From Tardiphaga sp. (GTDB taxonomy: Bacteria > Pseudomonadota > Alphaproteobacteria > Rhizobiales > Xanthobacteraceae): a stretch of 50,258 nucleotides of DNA. The position numbers and the translations under genes were made by a program. Below are positions 7,576-16,832 of the stretch, one piece after another. The stretch covers positions 1-50,258 of the forward strand of contig JACMOT010000548.1 of the NCBI GenBank assembly GCA_014377915.1, read 5' to 3'. The notes under the pieces are model-generated. The model was not told where the DNA came from. It searched no databases and was given only the letters and a program-made list of their open reading frames with translations. Position 1 is the first letter of the stretch, and each line of letters opens with the position of its first letter.

Positions 7576-8411
7576 CAAATTTCCTTTCGCAATGCACTCT
7601 CGTGCCAGCGCCGCAACAGTGAATGCGAGACCAGCGCGAGGAGGCTATAGATGACAACCCCGGCGGCAGAGAGCAACAGCAACGCGGCAAACATGCGGGG
7701 AATGTTGAGGCGATAGCTGGATTCGGAGATCCGGTAGGCCAGTCCGGAGCCGGCGCCGGCCGCGCCGGCGGCGATTTCGGCCGCCACCGCGCCGATCAGC
7801 GACAATCCGCCGGCTATGCGCAACCCGCCGAGGATATACGGCAATGCAGCAGGGAGCATCAGATAGCGCAGCGTCTGACTTCGGGAGGCGCCATAGAGTT
7901 GAAACAGGCCGGCCAGATTGCGGTCCACCGAATTCAGCCCCAGCGTCGTATTGGCCAACACCGGAAAGAACGCCACGATCCAGGCGCAGACCACAACCGC
8001 GGTCTGCTGCGGCAGGTAGATCAGCATCAGCGGCGCGATCGCGATCACCGGCGTGACCTGGAGCACGACCGCATAGGGCAACAGCGAAACTTCCAGCCAG
8101 CGCGAGCGATTGAACAACAGCGCCAATGCGATACCGCCGATCGCCGCGGCGACAAAACCTTCCAGTGCGGTCAGCAGCGTGACCGCCAGCGAGTCCGACA
8201 GGATGGTCCAGTCCGCAATCAGCGTGCGCAGCACCAGCAGCGGCCCCGGCAGCAAATAGGGCGGGATGTCACCGAGACGGACGATCAGGTCCCATGTCAC
8301 GAGGGCAATCGCCAACACCACAAGTGGCGGCACCACGCGCCACCCGCGTGACGTGGCACGCGGAGATGTCGACCCGCGGGTCGCCGATGTGGGCGCAATC
8401 AATCCGGTCAT
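7575..8411 (-). CDS. ABC transporter permease (SsuC/TauC/ThiX type)
   Basis: An inner-membrane permease of 278 residues with about six hydrophobic helices after a basic N-terminus. The binding-protein-dependent permease signature lies around LYGASRSQTLRYLMLPAALP (about 180-200). The ATG at 8411 overlaps the ATPase stop as ATGA, a standard coupled junction; the longer upstream frame has no support. It partners the ATPase at 8408-9196 and the NMT1-type binding protein at 9205-10227. The family covers importers of sulfonates, nitrate, pyrimidine precursors and aromatic acids. Confidence 0.9.
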   Translation of the reverse strand: MTGLIAPTSATRGSTSPRATSRGWRVVPPLVVLAIALVTWDLIVRLGDIPPYLLPGPLLVLRTLIADWTILSDSLAVTLLTALEGFVAAAIGGIALALLFNRSRWLEVSLLPYAVVLQVTPVIAIAPLMLIYLPQQTAVVVCAWIVAFFPVLANTTLGLNSVDRNLAGLFQLYGASRSQTLRYLMLPAALPYILGGLRIAGGLSLIGAVAAEIAAGAAGAGSGLAYRISESSYRLNIPRMFAALLLLSAAGVVIYSLLALVSHSLLRRWHESALRKEI

Positions 8412-9196
8412 GCGCCGCCCCCCGCGTCGCCAGCCTTGACCAGTGCCGACGACACATCGCGGCAGTATTCGGCATAGGCGACCGAGGTGCGGAAGCCGTC
8501 TCCGCGCGGCGCGGGCGCGTTTATGCGGCACTCGGAATCGATGCGGCCGGGCCGCGACGCCATCACGATCACCCGCTGCGACAGATAGACCGACTCGAAT
8601 ACCGAATGGGTGACGAAGATGACGGTCTTGCTAAGCTGGCGCCACAACGTCAGCAGATCGTCGTTGAGCCGGAAGCGGGTGATTTCGTCGAGCGCGGCAA
8701 AGGGTTCGTCCATCAGCAGGATATCCGGGTCGGTGACCAATGCCCGCGCCAGTGATGCCCGCATCTTCATGCCGTCGGACAATTCGCGCGGATAGACTTC
8801 GGCGAAATCCGCGAGCCCAACCTGCGCGAGTGCCCCGGCGACGCGCGCGTCCGACCGGGCGGCTGGCACATGTGCCAGTTTCAACGGCAACCGCACGTTC
8901 TCCCGTACATTACTCCACGGCATCAGCGTCGGCTCCTGAAACACAAAACCGACAGCCTGTCCGCCGCGCGTGGCCACGTCGACCTCGCCCGTGGTCGGCG
9001 GCGTCAGACCAGCGATGATGCGCAGCGCCGTCGATTTTCCGCAGCCCGACGATCCAAGCAAGGAGACGAATTCGCCACGGCGAACGTCCAGATCAAACGG
9101 CCCGAGCGCGACGGTGCCGTTGTCATAGGTCTTCGTGATACCGCGCAGGCTTACCGCGACGTCGACATCGCGAACCGGCATATCGAGACTGGCCAT
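8408..9196 (-). CDS. ABC transporter ATP-binding protein (SsuB/TauB type)
   Basis: The energy-coupling subunit, 262 residues. Walker A is GSSGCGKST (48-56), the Q-loop is FVFQEPT (about 85-91), the signature is LSDGM (139-143), and Walker B is ILLMDEP (159-165) followed by the D-loop AALDE. It starts 8 bases after the binding-protein stop and overlaps the permease by 4 bases, so the three are one operon. Classification to the nitrate/sulfonate/taurine/pyrimidine-precursor subgroup follows from the companion proteins. Confidence 0.93.
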   Translation of the reverse strand: MASLDMPVRDVDVAVSLRGITKTYDNGTVALGPFDLDVRRGEFVSLLGSSGCGKSTALRIIAGLTPPTTGEVDVATRGGQAVGFVFQEPTLMPWSNVRENVRLPLKLAHVPAARSDARVAGALAQVGLADFAEVYPRELSDGMKMRASLARALVTDPDILLMDEPFAALDEITRFRLNDDLLTLWRQLSKTVIFVTHSVFESVYLSQRVIVMASRPGRIDSECRINAPAPRGDGFRTSVAYAEYCRDVSSALVKAGDAGGGA

Positions 9197-9204
9197 GATG
9201 CCGA

Positions 9205-10227
9205 TTATTTCTTCGGCCGCAGATCGACACCGACGCCCTTGTTGACGAATTGCAGCGTGAACGCCTTGCGATAATCGACGTCGCGCTTGACCACCCCGGC
9301 GCGGGACATTTTGTCAAAGAAGCTGGCGACGCGAGCCTCCGTCATGGCACCGATGCCGTCCTTCATAGTGTCGCCGGAATCGACGATGCCATATTCCTTC
9401 ATCTTGCCGGTGGAATAGGCCAACAATTCATCGGTCATCTCGGGGTTCAACTTCTTGATCAGATCATTGGCAGGTTTGTTGTCGCCATACAGGTAGTGAT
9501 ACCAGCCGATCATCGAGGCATCGACGAAGCGCTGTACCAGACCCGGCTTCCTGTCGACCAGATCGCGCCTCGTCTCAATCAGCGTCGAATAACCGTCGAA
9601 GCCGTAATCCGCGAGCAACAGGACGTTCGGTTGAAAGCCGGCCTGCTTCGCGACCACGAACGGTTCCGAGGTCACGTAGCCCTGCATCGCGCTGTTCTTA
9701 TCGACAATGAAGGGCTGGGCATTGAACGTGTAGGGCTTGACGCGGGACTCGCTGAAGCCGAGTTCGGATTTCATCCACTGGAAATAGCCAGCGATGCCTT
9801 CCTTGGAAATCAGCAGCGTAAGCGGCTTGAGGTCTTCAAGCTTGGTGATTCTTGGGTTCGGATGGGTCAGAAAGATCTGTGGATCTTTTTGAAACACAGC
9901 GGCGACCGCGACCGTCGGGACATTGTTGGCGACCGCGTCAAACGACTGCAGCGTGTTCGCGCTCATGTAAAAATCGAGCTTGCCGGCGATCAGCAGGATG
10001 CGGTTGTTCACGTTCGGCCCGCCCGGCACGATGGTGACGTCGAGCCCGTAACTTTTGTAGGTGCCATCGGCCACCGCCTGGAAAAATCCGCCATGTTCGG
10101 CCTCGGCGACCCAGTTGGTGCCGAAACTCACCTTGTCCAGCGGGGCCTCGGCCACGGCCGGCGACATCGCGGCAAACATGGCCGTTGCGGCAAGGATTAC
10201 AACTCGCAGCAGAGAAACCGGGCTCAT
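9205..10227 (-). CDS. NMT1/THI5-like ABC substrate-binding protein
   Basis: A periplasmic solute receptor, 340 residues from the ATG at 10227, which has GGAG six bases upstream; a second ATG lies at 10239. A signal peptide covers about 1-26, ending ...SPAVAEA. The mature start KVSFGTNWVAEAEHGGFFQA is typical of NMT1/THI5 (SsuA/ThiY-like) receptors, as is the SANTLQSFDAVANN segment. It is the first gene of a minus-strand operon with ATPase, permease, dehydrogenase and AprI-type inhibitor. It diverges from the creatininase-family gene across a 134-base gap that must hold both promoters. The ligand is not deducible; related receptors bind pyrimidines, riboflavin or aromatic acids. Confidence 0.9.
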   Translation of the reverse strand: MSPVSLLRVVILAATAMFAAMSPAVAEAPLDKVSFGTNWVAEAEHGGFFQAVADGTYKSYGLDVTIVPGGPNVNNRILLIAGKLDFYMSANTLQSFDAVANNVPTVAVAAVFQKDPQIFLTHPNPRITKLEDLKPLTLLISKEGIAGYFQWMKSELGFSESRVKPYTFNAQPFIVDKNSAMQGYVTSEPFVVAKQAGFQPNVLLLADYGFDGYSTLIETRRDLVDRKPGLVQRFVDASMIGWYHYLYGDNKPANDLIKKLNPEMTDELLAYSTGKMKEYGIVDSGDTMKDGIGAMTEARVASFFDKMSRAGVVKRDVDYRKAFTLQFVNKGVGVDLRPKK

Positions 10228-10361
10228 ATTGGACTCCATTGGCCGTTTCGGCCCATGATGGCAAGCGAACCGGGTGGTACAGGCGTTCGGCCTGACTGGC
10301 TACCCGGCGCCAGGGCTGCTGATAATTACCCTGCTCATTCAGGCAAAGAAACGTCTCCGTA

Positions 10362-11180
10362 ATGACTCCTGCGATGCCACCCCGCGACTGGACCGCGATC
10401 CACTGGCCCGATATCGCCAGGTCCGATGCCTCTGACTGGATCGCCGTGCTGCCACTGGCGGCGACCGAGCAGCATGGCCCGCATCTGCCGTTGGGCACCG
10501 ACATCATGATTGCAGAAGCCTATCTGGCTGAGGTCAGAAAGCTGCTGCCCGACTCGATCCCGGCGATCTTCCTGCCGCTGCAGCCGGTGGGCATTTCCAC
10601 CGAGCATCTCGCCTTCCCGGGCACGCTGACGCTGCCCACCGACGTCGCGCTGCAAAACTGGATGGCGATTGGCGAAAGCGTCTCCCGCGCCGGCATCCAG
10701 AAGCTGGTGATGGTCACCAGCCATGGCGGCAACAGCGCCGCGATGACGCTGGTGGCGCAGGACCTGCGGGCCGAATACGGCATGCTGGCCGTCGCCACCG
10801 GATGGAATCGATTTGGCGCGCCCGACGGGCTGTTCTCGGAGCAGGAGATGCGCCACGGCATTCACGGCGGCGCCGTCGAGACCTCGATAATGCTGGCGCG
10901 CTACCGAGAGCATGTACGCGCCGACAGGATCGCCGACTTTGCCTCCGCGGCAATCACCTCGGATCGCGACTTTCGCTGGCTGTCCGCCTCGCGGCCAGCG
11001 CCATTCGCCTGGCAGGCGGAGGATCTCCATCCCGGTGGCGCGATTGGCGATGCGACGCAGGCTACCGCCGAAAAGGGCGAAATATTGCTTGAATACGGCG
11101 CCGCTGCATTCTGTGAACTGCTGGCCGACGTCGATCGTTTTGATATGGCAGCGCTGGGCAATGGACCGCGCAGCGGCTAG
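10362..11180 (+). CDS. Creatininase-family amidohydrolase
   Basis: A metal-dependent amidohydrolase of 272 residues. The family motif TEQHGPHLPLGTD gives metal ligands Glu36, His38 and Asp47. Further conserved elements are STEHLAFPGT, SHGGN (about 118-122) and GIHGGAVETS (about 166-175, with the Glu ligand). The family includes creatinine amidohydrolase, the riboflavin-pathway enzyme ArfB and the mycofactocin peptidase MftE. It is divergent from the NMT1-type transporter operon, so I infer hydrolysis of a cyclic or linear amide brought in by that transporter. A second ATG at 10374 is possible. Confidence 0.9.
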   Translation: MTPAMPPRDWTAIHWPDIARSDASDWIAVLPLAATEQHGPHLPLGTDIMIAEAYLAEVRKLLPDSIPAIFLPLQPVGISTEHLAFPGTLTLPTDVALQNWMAIGESVSRAGIQKLVMVTSHGGNSAAMTLVAQDLRAEYGMLAVATGWNRFGAPDGLFSEQEMRHGIHGGAVETSIMLARYREHVRADRIADFASAAITSDRDFRWLSASRPAPFAWQAEDLHPGGAIGDATQATAEKGEILLEYGAAAFCELLADVDRFDMAALGNGPRSG

Positions 11181-11344
11181 CCATTCCCTGTCTGATGTCT
11201 CGCGCGCGGCGAGGCATCATGTCGGCCGGCGGGCAAAAATACGGACGTCAAATATCCTCGCCGCGACTCGAACCCGGTTCTCGGAGCCTCCGACCAACTG
11301 ACATGTCGGCCATGATGGTCGCATTCAACGGATGGAGAACTGTC

Positions 11345-11617
11345 ATGACGATCAAGACCCGAATTGCCGCGATCGCACTCGTTGCCCTTGCCGGCGCCGG
11401 CACCATCGCCTCCTCGACGCAGCCGGCTCAGGCCAAGCCCCCGGGTATCGGATTTGGCATCGCCGCTGGCCTGGTCAGCGCCGCCGTGGTCGGCAGCGCG
11501 ATTGCCGCTAATGAGAGTGGGGACGGGTATGGGTATGGCTATCGCCGCTGCGGCTGGGTGCGCCAGTATGACGGGTATGGCAATTATATCGGCCGCGTCC
11601 GCGCCTGTAATTTTTGA
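11345..11617 (+). CDS. Small secreted Gly/Tyr-rich protein
   Basis: The product is 90 residues, from the ATG at 11345 with GGAG ten bases upstream. A signal peptide covers about 1-30 (MTIKTRIAAIALVALAGAG..., cleavage near AQA). The mature part has a small hydrophobic AAGLVSAAVVGSAIAA segment, then GYGYGYRRCG and a C-terminal YDGYGNYIGRVRAC block with two cysteines. Small proteins of this kind are frequent in Bradyrhizobium-like genomes and have no assigned function. It stands alone between the creatininase and porin genes. Confidence 0.75.
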   Translation: MTIKTRIAAIALVALAGAGTIASSTQPAQAKPPGIGFGIAAGLVSAAVVGSAIAANESGDGYGYGYRRCGWVRQYDGYGNYIGRVRACNF

Positions 11618-11820
11618 TCTTTGACCGACCGCGCTGGAGTTGCGTCCGGCGCGGGCGCCTCATCCACCCGTGTCGCGCCTGACCTGCCCCGATCCACCGC
11701 CGGGGCGGGACTTCCGACGTTATCCGACCGTCATATTCTGATGTCACACAGCGCGGACGCCACACTCCCGATCCGTCGCGGCAAGATGCGGCGAATAGCG
11801 GTGACAAGCCGGCGAATCCG

Positions 11821-13911
11821 TTGTTTTTGTGGAATATTAGGTGGTTCGCCCTCAGCCGGCGAACCGACGCGACGGAGAATGATCCCCTGCTTAAAGCGCC
11901 CCAGCCCACCGTACGAGCCGTCATCACGCACGCCCTTGCCGGGCTGGCGCTGGGTGTGCTCGCAATCGATGGACCCGCCGTCGCGGCGGACCTTGCGGAC
12001 GGGGCTGCGGTGAAGACGTCTCGTCCTTTGCCAATCTATGACTGGACCGGACTTTATCTGGGCGGCCATTTTGGCTACGGCGGTGGCAGTTTTGGGCCGG
12101 GCAGTCATGCGCTCCCCTCACAGGGCGTGCTGTTCCCGTCGACGGTCACGGGCCTGCTCGGCGGTTACCAGATCGGCTATAATCGGCAGCTCGACAATCA
12201 TGTCGTGCTCGGCGTCGAGGCGGACGTCAGTTTCGGCAGTCCTCCAGACACCGCGCGGCCGACCCCGACACCCTACAACACAGCGCTCGACTATACGGCG
12301 ACGGCGCGTGGCCGGGTGGGCTATGCTTTCGGCGCGTTAATGCCTTACGTGACCGGCGGCGTGGCGTGGGGGCGCAGCAAGCTCAATCTTAACGATGCTG
12401 ACGGCGATCTGATCCTGTCGGCGAGCCGCGATCATCTCGGCTGGACCGCCGGCGCGGGCGTTGAATTCGCCGTCGGCGGCAACTGGACCGCCAAGGTCGA
12501 ATACGCCTATCTCGATCTGATGCGGCAGAGCTACGACCTTGCCAGTCGCGGACTGCCTGATGTTGCGGTCGATCCGACCACTCACTCTCTCAGGGTTGGC
12601 ATGAATTACCGACTCGGCGAAACGCCGTCGTGGCTCCCATCATCGCCCGTCGCCAGGCCGGCGCTTGCGCAATCGGCGGACTGGAACATCCACGGCCAAA
12701 CGACCTTCATCGCCACGGCCTATCCTGCCATTCGTTCGCCCTATCAGGGCACCGACAGCCTTTCCGGCGGCGCGCAAGCGCGGGAGACCTTCACAACCAC
12801 CGCGTTTCTCGGCTGGCGGCTGTGGCAGGGCGGCGAGCTCTATCTCAATCCCGAGCTAGCGCAGGGCTTTGGTTTCAACGGCACCACGGGTATCGCCGGC
12901 TTCCCCAATGGCGAGGCGCAGAAGGCCGGCGGCACCTATCCGAAAATCCGCCCGCAGCGCTATTACTTCCGCCAGACCTTCGGGCTGGGCGGCGAGCAGG
13001 AAGACGTGCCGGACGCCGCCAACCAGCTGGCCGGCAAGCGCGACATCGACCGCATCACCCTGACGGTCGGCCGTTTCGCGGTCGGCGATTTCTTCGACGG
13101 CAACTCCTACGCCAAGGACCCGCGCGCCGACTTCATGAACTGGGCGATGTGGTCATCGGCGGCCTATGACTTCCCCGCTGACCTGCCGGGCTTCACCCGC
13201 GGCGCAGTCGTCGAGCTGAACCGCAAGGGCTGGGCGGTCCGCGCCGGCCTGTTTCAGGTGCCGTCGCGCCCCAACAGCGATATCCTCACTTTCCACACCG
13301 GCGGCGCCGTCGTCGAATTCGAGGAGCGGCACCAACTCTTCGATCAGCCCGGCAAATTGCGGGTTGGCGCTTTCGCCAACCGCGGCAACACCGGCAATTT
13401 TCGAGACGTGCTGACCTTCGAGGGGCTCGATCCGACCCTCGACATCAATGATGTGATGGCCAGCCTTCGCCGCGACAATCTGAAATACGGGTTTTATCTC
13501 AATGGTGAGCAGCAGATCGCGCCGGAAGTGGGGCTGTTCGCGCGTGCCAGCTGGAACGACGGCCAGAACGAAAGCCTGTCATTTACCGACATCGACCGCA
13601 GCGTCTCCGCTGGTCTCTCGATCAAGGGCAGTCGCTGGGGCCGCGCCAATGACATGATCGGCCTCGGCGGCGCCATCAACGGCCTGTCCGCCGCGCACCG
13701 CGACTTCCTGGCCGCCGGCGGCATCGGCTTGATGATCGGCGACGGTCGGCTGAACTACGGTACCGAACGCATCCTGGAAAGCTACTACGCCTACGCCATC
13801 GACAAGAACTATAGCTTCACCGCCGATTACCAGCTGATCGCCAATCCTGCCTATAACCGCGATCGCGGTCCGGTATCGATCTTCTCCGGTCGCCTGCACG
13901 GCGAGTTCTGA
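11821..13911 (+). CDS. Two-barrel outer-membrane protein: Omp25-like N-terminus plus OprB-type porin
   Basis: Up to 696 residues. A signal peptide-like stretch (VRAVITHALAGLALGVLAI, cleavage near AVAA) is followed by a small beta-barrel of the Omp25/31-RopB type (about 70-265; DWTGLYLGGHFGYG, GGYQIGYNRQ, MNYRLG). A larger domain (about 285-696; WNIHGQTTFIAT, GELYLNPELAQGFGF) matches carbohydrate-selective OprB porins and ends in a Phe, as outer-membrane barrels do. The start is unresolved: no in-frame ATG or GTG precedes the signal peptide. TTG codons at 11821 and 11827 are the only usual candidates, and neither has a good ribosome site. A start-region frameshift is possible. Likely role is passive sugar or solute uptake across the outer membrane. 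Confidence 0.85.
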   Translation: MFLWNIRWFALSRRTDATENDPLLKAPQPTVRAVITHALAGLALGVLAIDGPAVAADLADGAAVKTSRPLPIYDWTGLYLGGHFGYGGGSFGPGSHALPSQGVLFPSTVTGLLGGYQIGYNRQLDNHVVLGVEADVSFGSPPDTARPTPTPYNTALDYTATARGRVGYAFGALMPYVTGGVAWGRSKLNLNDADGDLILSASRDHLGWTAGAGVEFAVGGNWTAKVEYAYLDLMRQSYDLASRGLPDVAVDPTTHSLRVGMNYRLGETPSWLPSSPVARPALAQSADWNIHGQTTFIATAYPAIRSPYQGTDSLSGGAQARETFTTTAFLGWRLWQGGELYLNPELAQGFGFNGTTGIAGFPNGEAQKAGGTYPKIRPQRYYFRQTFGLGGEQEDVPDAANQLAGKRDIDRITLTVGRFAVGDFFDGNSYAKDPRADFMNWAMWSSAAYDFPADLPGFTRGAVVELNRKGWAVRAGLFQVPSRPNSDILTFHTGGAVVEFEERHQLFDQPGKLRVGAFANRGNTGNFRDVLTFEGLDPTLDINDVMASLRRDNLKYGFYLNGEQQIAPEVGLFARASWNDGQNESLSFTDIDRSVSAGLSIKGSRWGRANDMIGLGGAINGLSAAHRDFLAAGGIGLMIGDGRLNYGTERILESYYAYAIDKNYSFTADYQLIANPAYNRDRGPVSIFSGRLHGEF

Positions 13912-13917
13912 AAAACT

Positions 13918-15543
13918 TCACCCCGCCGCGGCAAACGTGTCGGCCCGCGCCATGTCCCAGGCTTCGCGAAAGCGCGCATCGCCGGTGCCTTCGAGCAGCT
14001 CTCCGGGCCGCAACGACGGATACAGCCGCGTGAACGACAGCACGTCGGTGCCGGAGGCACGGTGCGAAAAATGCACCGGCCGGATCTGCTGCGGATGATC
14101 GAGCCCCGCCGCGGCGATGATTTCCGCCAGCGCATGCAGCGTCGCGCGATGATAGTTATGAACCCGCTCGGTCTTGAGCGGCACGACAAGGGCGCGGCTG
14201 CGCAACGGGTCCTGCGTGGTGACGCCGGTCGGGCAGCGATCAGTGTGGCAGCTCAGCGACTGGATGCAGCCGAGCGAGAACATGAAGCCACGCGCCGAGT
14301 TGCACCAGTCAGCACCAAGCGCCATCGCCCGAGCGATATCGAAGGCGGTCGCGACCTTGCCGGACGCGCCGATCTTGACGCGGTCGCGCGCGCCGATACC
14401 GACCAACGCGTTGTGAACGAAATTGACGCCCTCGCGCATCGGCATGCCGAGATGATCCATGAATTCCAGCGGTGCCGCGCCGGTGCCCCCCTCATTGCCA
14501 TCGACGACAATGAAATCCGGATAGATTCCGGTCTGCAGCATCGCCTTGCAGATCGCCAGGAACTCCCAGGGATGGCCGATGCATAGTTTGAAACCGGCCG
14601 GCTTGCCGCCCGACAGCCGGCGCATTTCGCCGATGAATTCCATCATCTGCAACGGCGTCGAAAACGCTTTGTGATAGGCCGGTGAAATGCAGTCCTCGCC
14701 CATCGCGACGCCGCGGATGCGGGAGATTTCCTCCGACACCTTGGCGGCCGGCAGCACCCCACCATGGCCGGGTTTGGCGCCCTGGCTGACCTTGAGTTCG
14801 ACCATCTTGATCTGATCGATCGTGGCGAGACGGGCGAAGGCGTCGGGGTTGAACGAGCCGTCGGGGTTGCGGCAGCCGAAATAGCCGGAGCCGACTTCCC
14901 AGATCAGGTCGCCGCCCATTTCCTGGTGATACGGGCTGACACCACCCTCACCCGTATCATGGGCAAAGCCGCCCTGCTTGGCACCCGCATTGAGCGCGCG
15001 CACGGCATTGGGGCTGAGCGCCCCGAAACTCATGGCGGAAATATTGAACACCGAGGCCGAATACGGCTTCAGGCAATCCGGACCGCCGATCGTAATCCGG
15101 AACGCTTCGGTGGCCTGCGGGCGCGGCGCTACCGAATGGTGCATCCATTCATAGCCTTCGGCGTAGACATCTTCCTGGGTACCGAACGGGCGCTTGTCGA
15201 GCACCATCTTGGCGCGCTGATACACCACGGCGCGGGTATCGCGGCTGAACGGCATGCCATCCTTCTCGCTCTCGAAAAAATACTGCCGCATCTCCGGCCG
15301 GATTTCTTCGAGCAGGAACCGCATATGCGCCGAGATCGGGTAACTGCGCAGAACGGCATGGTCCTTCTGCAGGATATCGTGAATGCCGAGCGCGGTGAGC
15401 CCGCCAAACACTAGAATCGGGATCACAACCAGATTAATCACCTGATGATCGACCGCGCCTATACCGAGCAGCAATAGCGTTGCAACGCTGCAGATCGTTA
15501 GAACGATGTAGCGAGGCGAAAAGGGTAGCAATATCGTTTCCAT
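13918..15543 (-). CDS. FMN-binding glutamate synthase-family protein, membrane-anchored
   Basis: The product is 541 residues. Two N-terminal transmembrane helices (about 10-50) precede a GltB-type FMN/TIM-barrel domain. Visible family elements are SFGALSPNAVRALNAGA, a GGVSPYH/GGDLIWEVGSG region, KVSQGAKPGHGG, DGNEGGTGAAP, and the cysteine cluster CIQSLSCHTDRCPTG that binds the iron-sulfur centre. It has no glutaminase domain, so it is not the full GOGAT large subunit. Members are widespread and largely uncharacterised. It converges on the porin gene with only 6 bases between stops. Ferredoxin-NADP reductase lies upstream on the same strand and might supply electrons, which is inference. Confidence 0.88.
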   Translation of the reverse strand: METILLPFSPRYIVLTICSVATLLLLGIGAVDHQVINLVVIPILVFGGLTALGIHDILQKDHAVLRSYPISAHMRFLLEEIRPEMRQYFFESEKDGMPFSRDTRAVVYQRAKMVLDKRPFGTQEDVYAEGYEWMHHSVAPRPQATEAFRITIGGPDCLKPYSASVFNISAMSFGALSPNAVRALNAGAKQGGFAHDTGEGGVSPYHQEMGGDLIWEVGSGYFGCRNPDGSFNPDAFARLATIDQIKMVELKVSQGAKPGHGGVLPAAKVSEEISRIRGVAMGEDCISPAYHKAFSTPLQMMEFIGEMRRLSGGKPAGFKLCIGHPWEFLAICKAMLQTGIYPDFIVVDGNEGGTGAAPLEFMDHLGMPMREGVNFVHNALVGIGARDRVKIGASGKVATAFDIARAMALGADWCNSARGFMFSLGCIQSLSCHTDRCPTGVTTQDPLRSRALVVPLKTERVHNYHRATLHALAEIIAAAGLDHPQQIRPVHFSHRASGTDVLSFTRLYPSLRPGELLEGTGDARFREAWDMARADTFAAAG

Positions 15544-15627
15544 AAAACCCCGCTCTGAAATGATTTCACCATGCTTACACCATTTCTCATGACGCCGGCA
15601 TCACGACGCGCAGGCGGCCGAAACGAA

Positions 15628-15653
15628 AAAACCCGCGCAGGAGCGCGGGTTTT
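15628..15653. terminator. Bidirectional Rho-independent terminator
   Basis: ACCCGCGC (15631-15638) pairs with GCGCGGGT (15643-15650) around AGGA. It is flanked by A6 on the left and T4 on the right, so it can work on both strands. It lies 30 bases after the ferredoxin reductase stop and about 85 bases before the start of the glutamate synthase-like gene. Confidence 0.85.
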
Positions 15654-15683
15654 GCAATGCGAAATAGACGGGACCGGCGGATA

Positions 15684-16457
15684 TCAGCGCTCAACGAACG
15701 CCTTCTCGATGACGAAATGCCCGGGCGTATTATGGCTGCCCTCGGTGAAGCCGCGCGCTTCGAACAGCACCTTGAGGTCCTCCAGCATATGCGGGCTACC
15801 GCACAACATGATACGATCGGTCTCGATATCGAGCGGCGGCAGGCCGATGTCCTCGAACAGTTGCTCGGATGTAATGAGATCGGTGATGCGGCCACGGTTG
15901 CGGAACGGCTCACGGGTCACGGTGGGATAATAGATGAATTTGTCCTTCATCAACTCGCCGAACAACTCATCCTCGACCAGATTTTTCACCACCTGCTCGC
16001 CGTAAGCGAGTTCCGAGACCTGGCGGCAGCCATGGACCAGCACAACATGTTCGAAGCGCTCGTAGATGTCGGGATCCTTGATCAGGCTGGCAAATGGCGC
16101 GAGGCCGGTACCGGTCGACAGCAGCAGCAACCGCTTGCCGGGCAAAAGATTATCGGCGATCAGCGTGCCGACAGCCTTGCGACCGACCAAGATAGTGTCG
16201 CCTTCCTTGATCTTCTGCAGCCGCGAGGTCAGCGGGCCGTTGGGAACCTTGATGCTGAAGAATTCCAGCGATTCTTCGTGGTTGGCGCTCGCCATGCTGT
16301 AGGCGCGCAGCAGCGGCTTGCCGTCGACTTCCAGGCCGATCATGGCGAACTGGCCGTTCTGGAAGCGAAAGCTGGCATCACGGGTGGCGGTGAAGCTGAA
16401 CAGCGTGTCCGTCCAGTGCTTGACGGAAAGAACTTTCTCTCGATGGAAGGCGCTCAT
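15684..16457 (-). CDS. fpr: Ferredoxin--NADP+ reductase
   Basis: A 257-residue FAD protein moving electrons between NADPH and ferredoxin or flavodoxin. The FAD-binding RAYSMAS is at about 51-57, and the NADP-binding part has LLSTGTGLAPFASL (about 111-124) and MLCGSPHML (about 217-225). The C-terminus EKAFVER, without a terminal aromatic stacking on the flavin, is the bacterial plant-type subclass I pattern seen in Rhodobacter and Bradyrhizobium. It is monocistronic, with a strong terminator downstream and a long AT-rich leader upstream. Confidence 0.93.
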   Translation of the reverse strand: MSAFHREKVLSVKHWTDTLFSFTATRDASFRFQNGQFAMIGLEVDGKPLLRAYSMASANHEESLEFFSIKVPNGPLTSRLQKIKEGDTILVGRKAVGTLIADNLLPGKRLLLLSTGTGLAPFASLIKDPDIYERFEHVVLVHGCRQVSELAYGEQVVKNLVEDELFGELMKDKFIYYPTVTREPFRNRGRITDLITSEQLFEDIGLPPLDIETDRIMLCGSPHMLEDLKVLFEARGFTEGSHNTPGHFVIEKAFVER

Positions 16458-16832
16458 GAGATCTGATTTCCAGTACGGGCTTCTTTAGAAAAAATGCATC
16501 GTCGGGGTGCTGTGAGCCGCCGAGAAACCCTTGCGGCTATTGGCGATTTCAGCTTCTCGCACCTGCGAGTTGACAGTTAGTCAAAGAACCCTTGAAGCGC
16601 AATTGCGGACTCAAAGAGGCGGTCAATTAATTTGCTAAGCAGGTTACCCATGCGAGAGCGAGGGATAACAACCGGACATTAAATTACGTTAATTAATACA
16701 GGGATACCTTTTAATTACGCGATTGATGGTCCGACACATGCTGGATCGGCCGCCGCCAATCCGGTACGGTCTCGTTTGAACCCCTGAAATCGGCGCGGAG
16801 CAATCCGCGGCTAGTCGCCAAGCTCAGAGCTC
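16458..16832. promoter_or_regulatory. AT-rich intergenic region between divergent fpr and ATP-grasp genes
   Basis: These 375 bases hold no supported gene. The local base composition drops sharply at about 16620-16730. An imperfect 20-base palindrome, ATTAAATTACGTTAATTAAT, lies at 16678-16697. Both flanking genes point away, so at least two promoters are expected here; specific -35/-10 boxes cannot be assigned with confidence. Confidence 0.4.

Noticed and set aside
11262..11310. Possible tRNA fragment on the minus strand (GGGTTCGAGTCGCGG resembles a T arm).
   Set aside because: The stem pairs only 4 of 5 and no acceptor or anticodon arm can be built around it. A decayed tRNA end or attachment site cannot be excluded but is not supported.
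16678..16697. AT-rich palindrome upstream of the ATP-grasp gene as an operator.
   Set aside because: Imperfect (four mismatched positions in the dyad) and AT-rich enough to arise by chance; kept only as a note in the intergenic entry.
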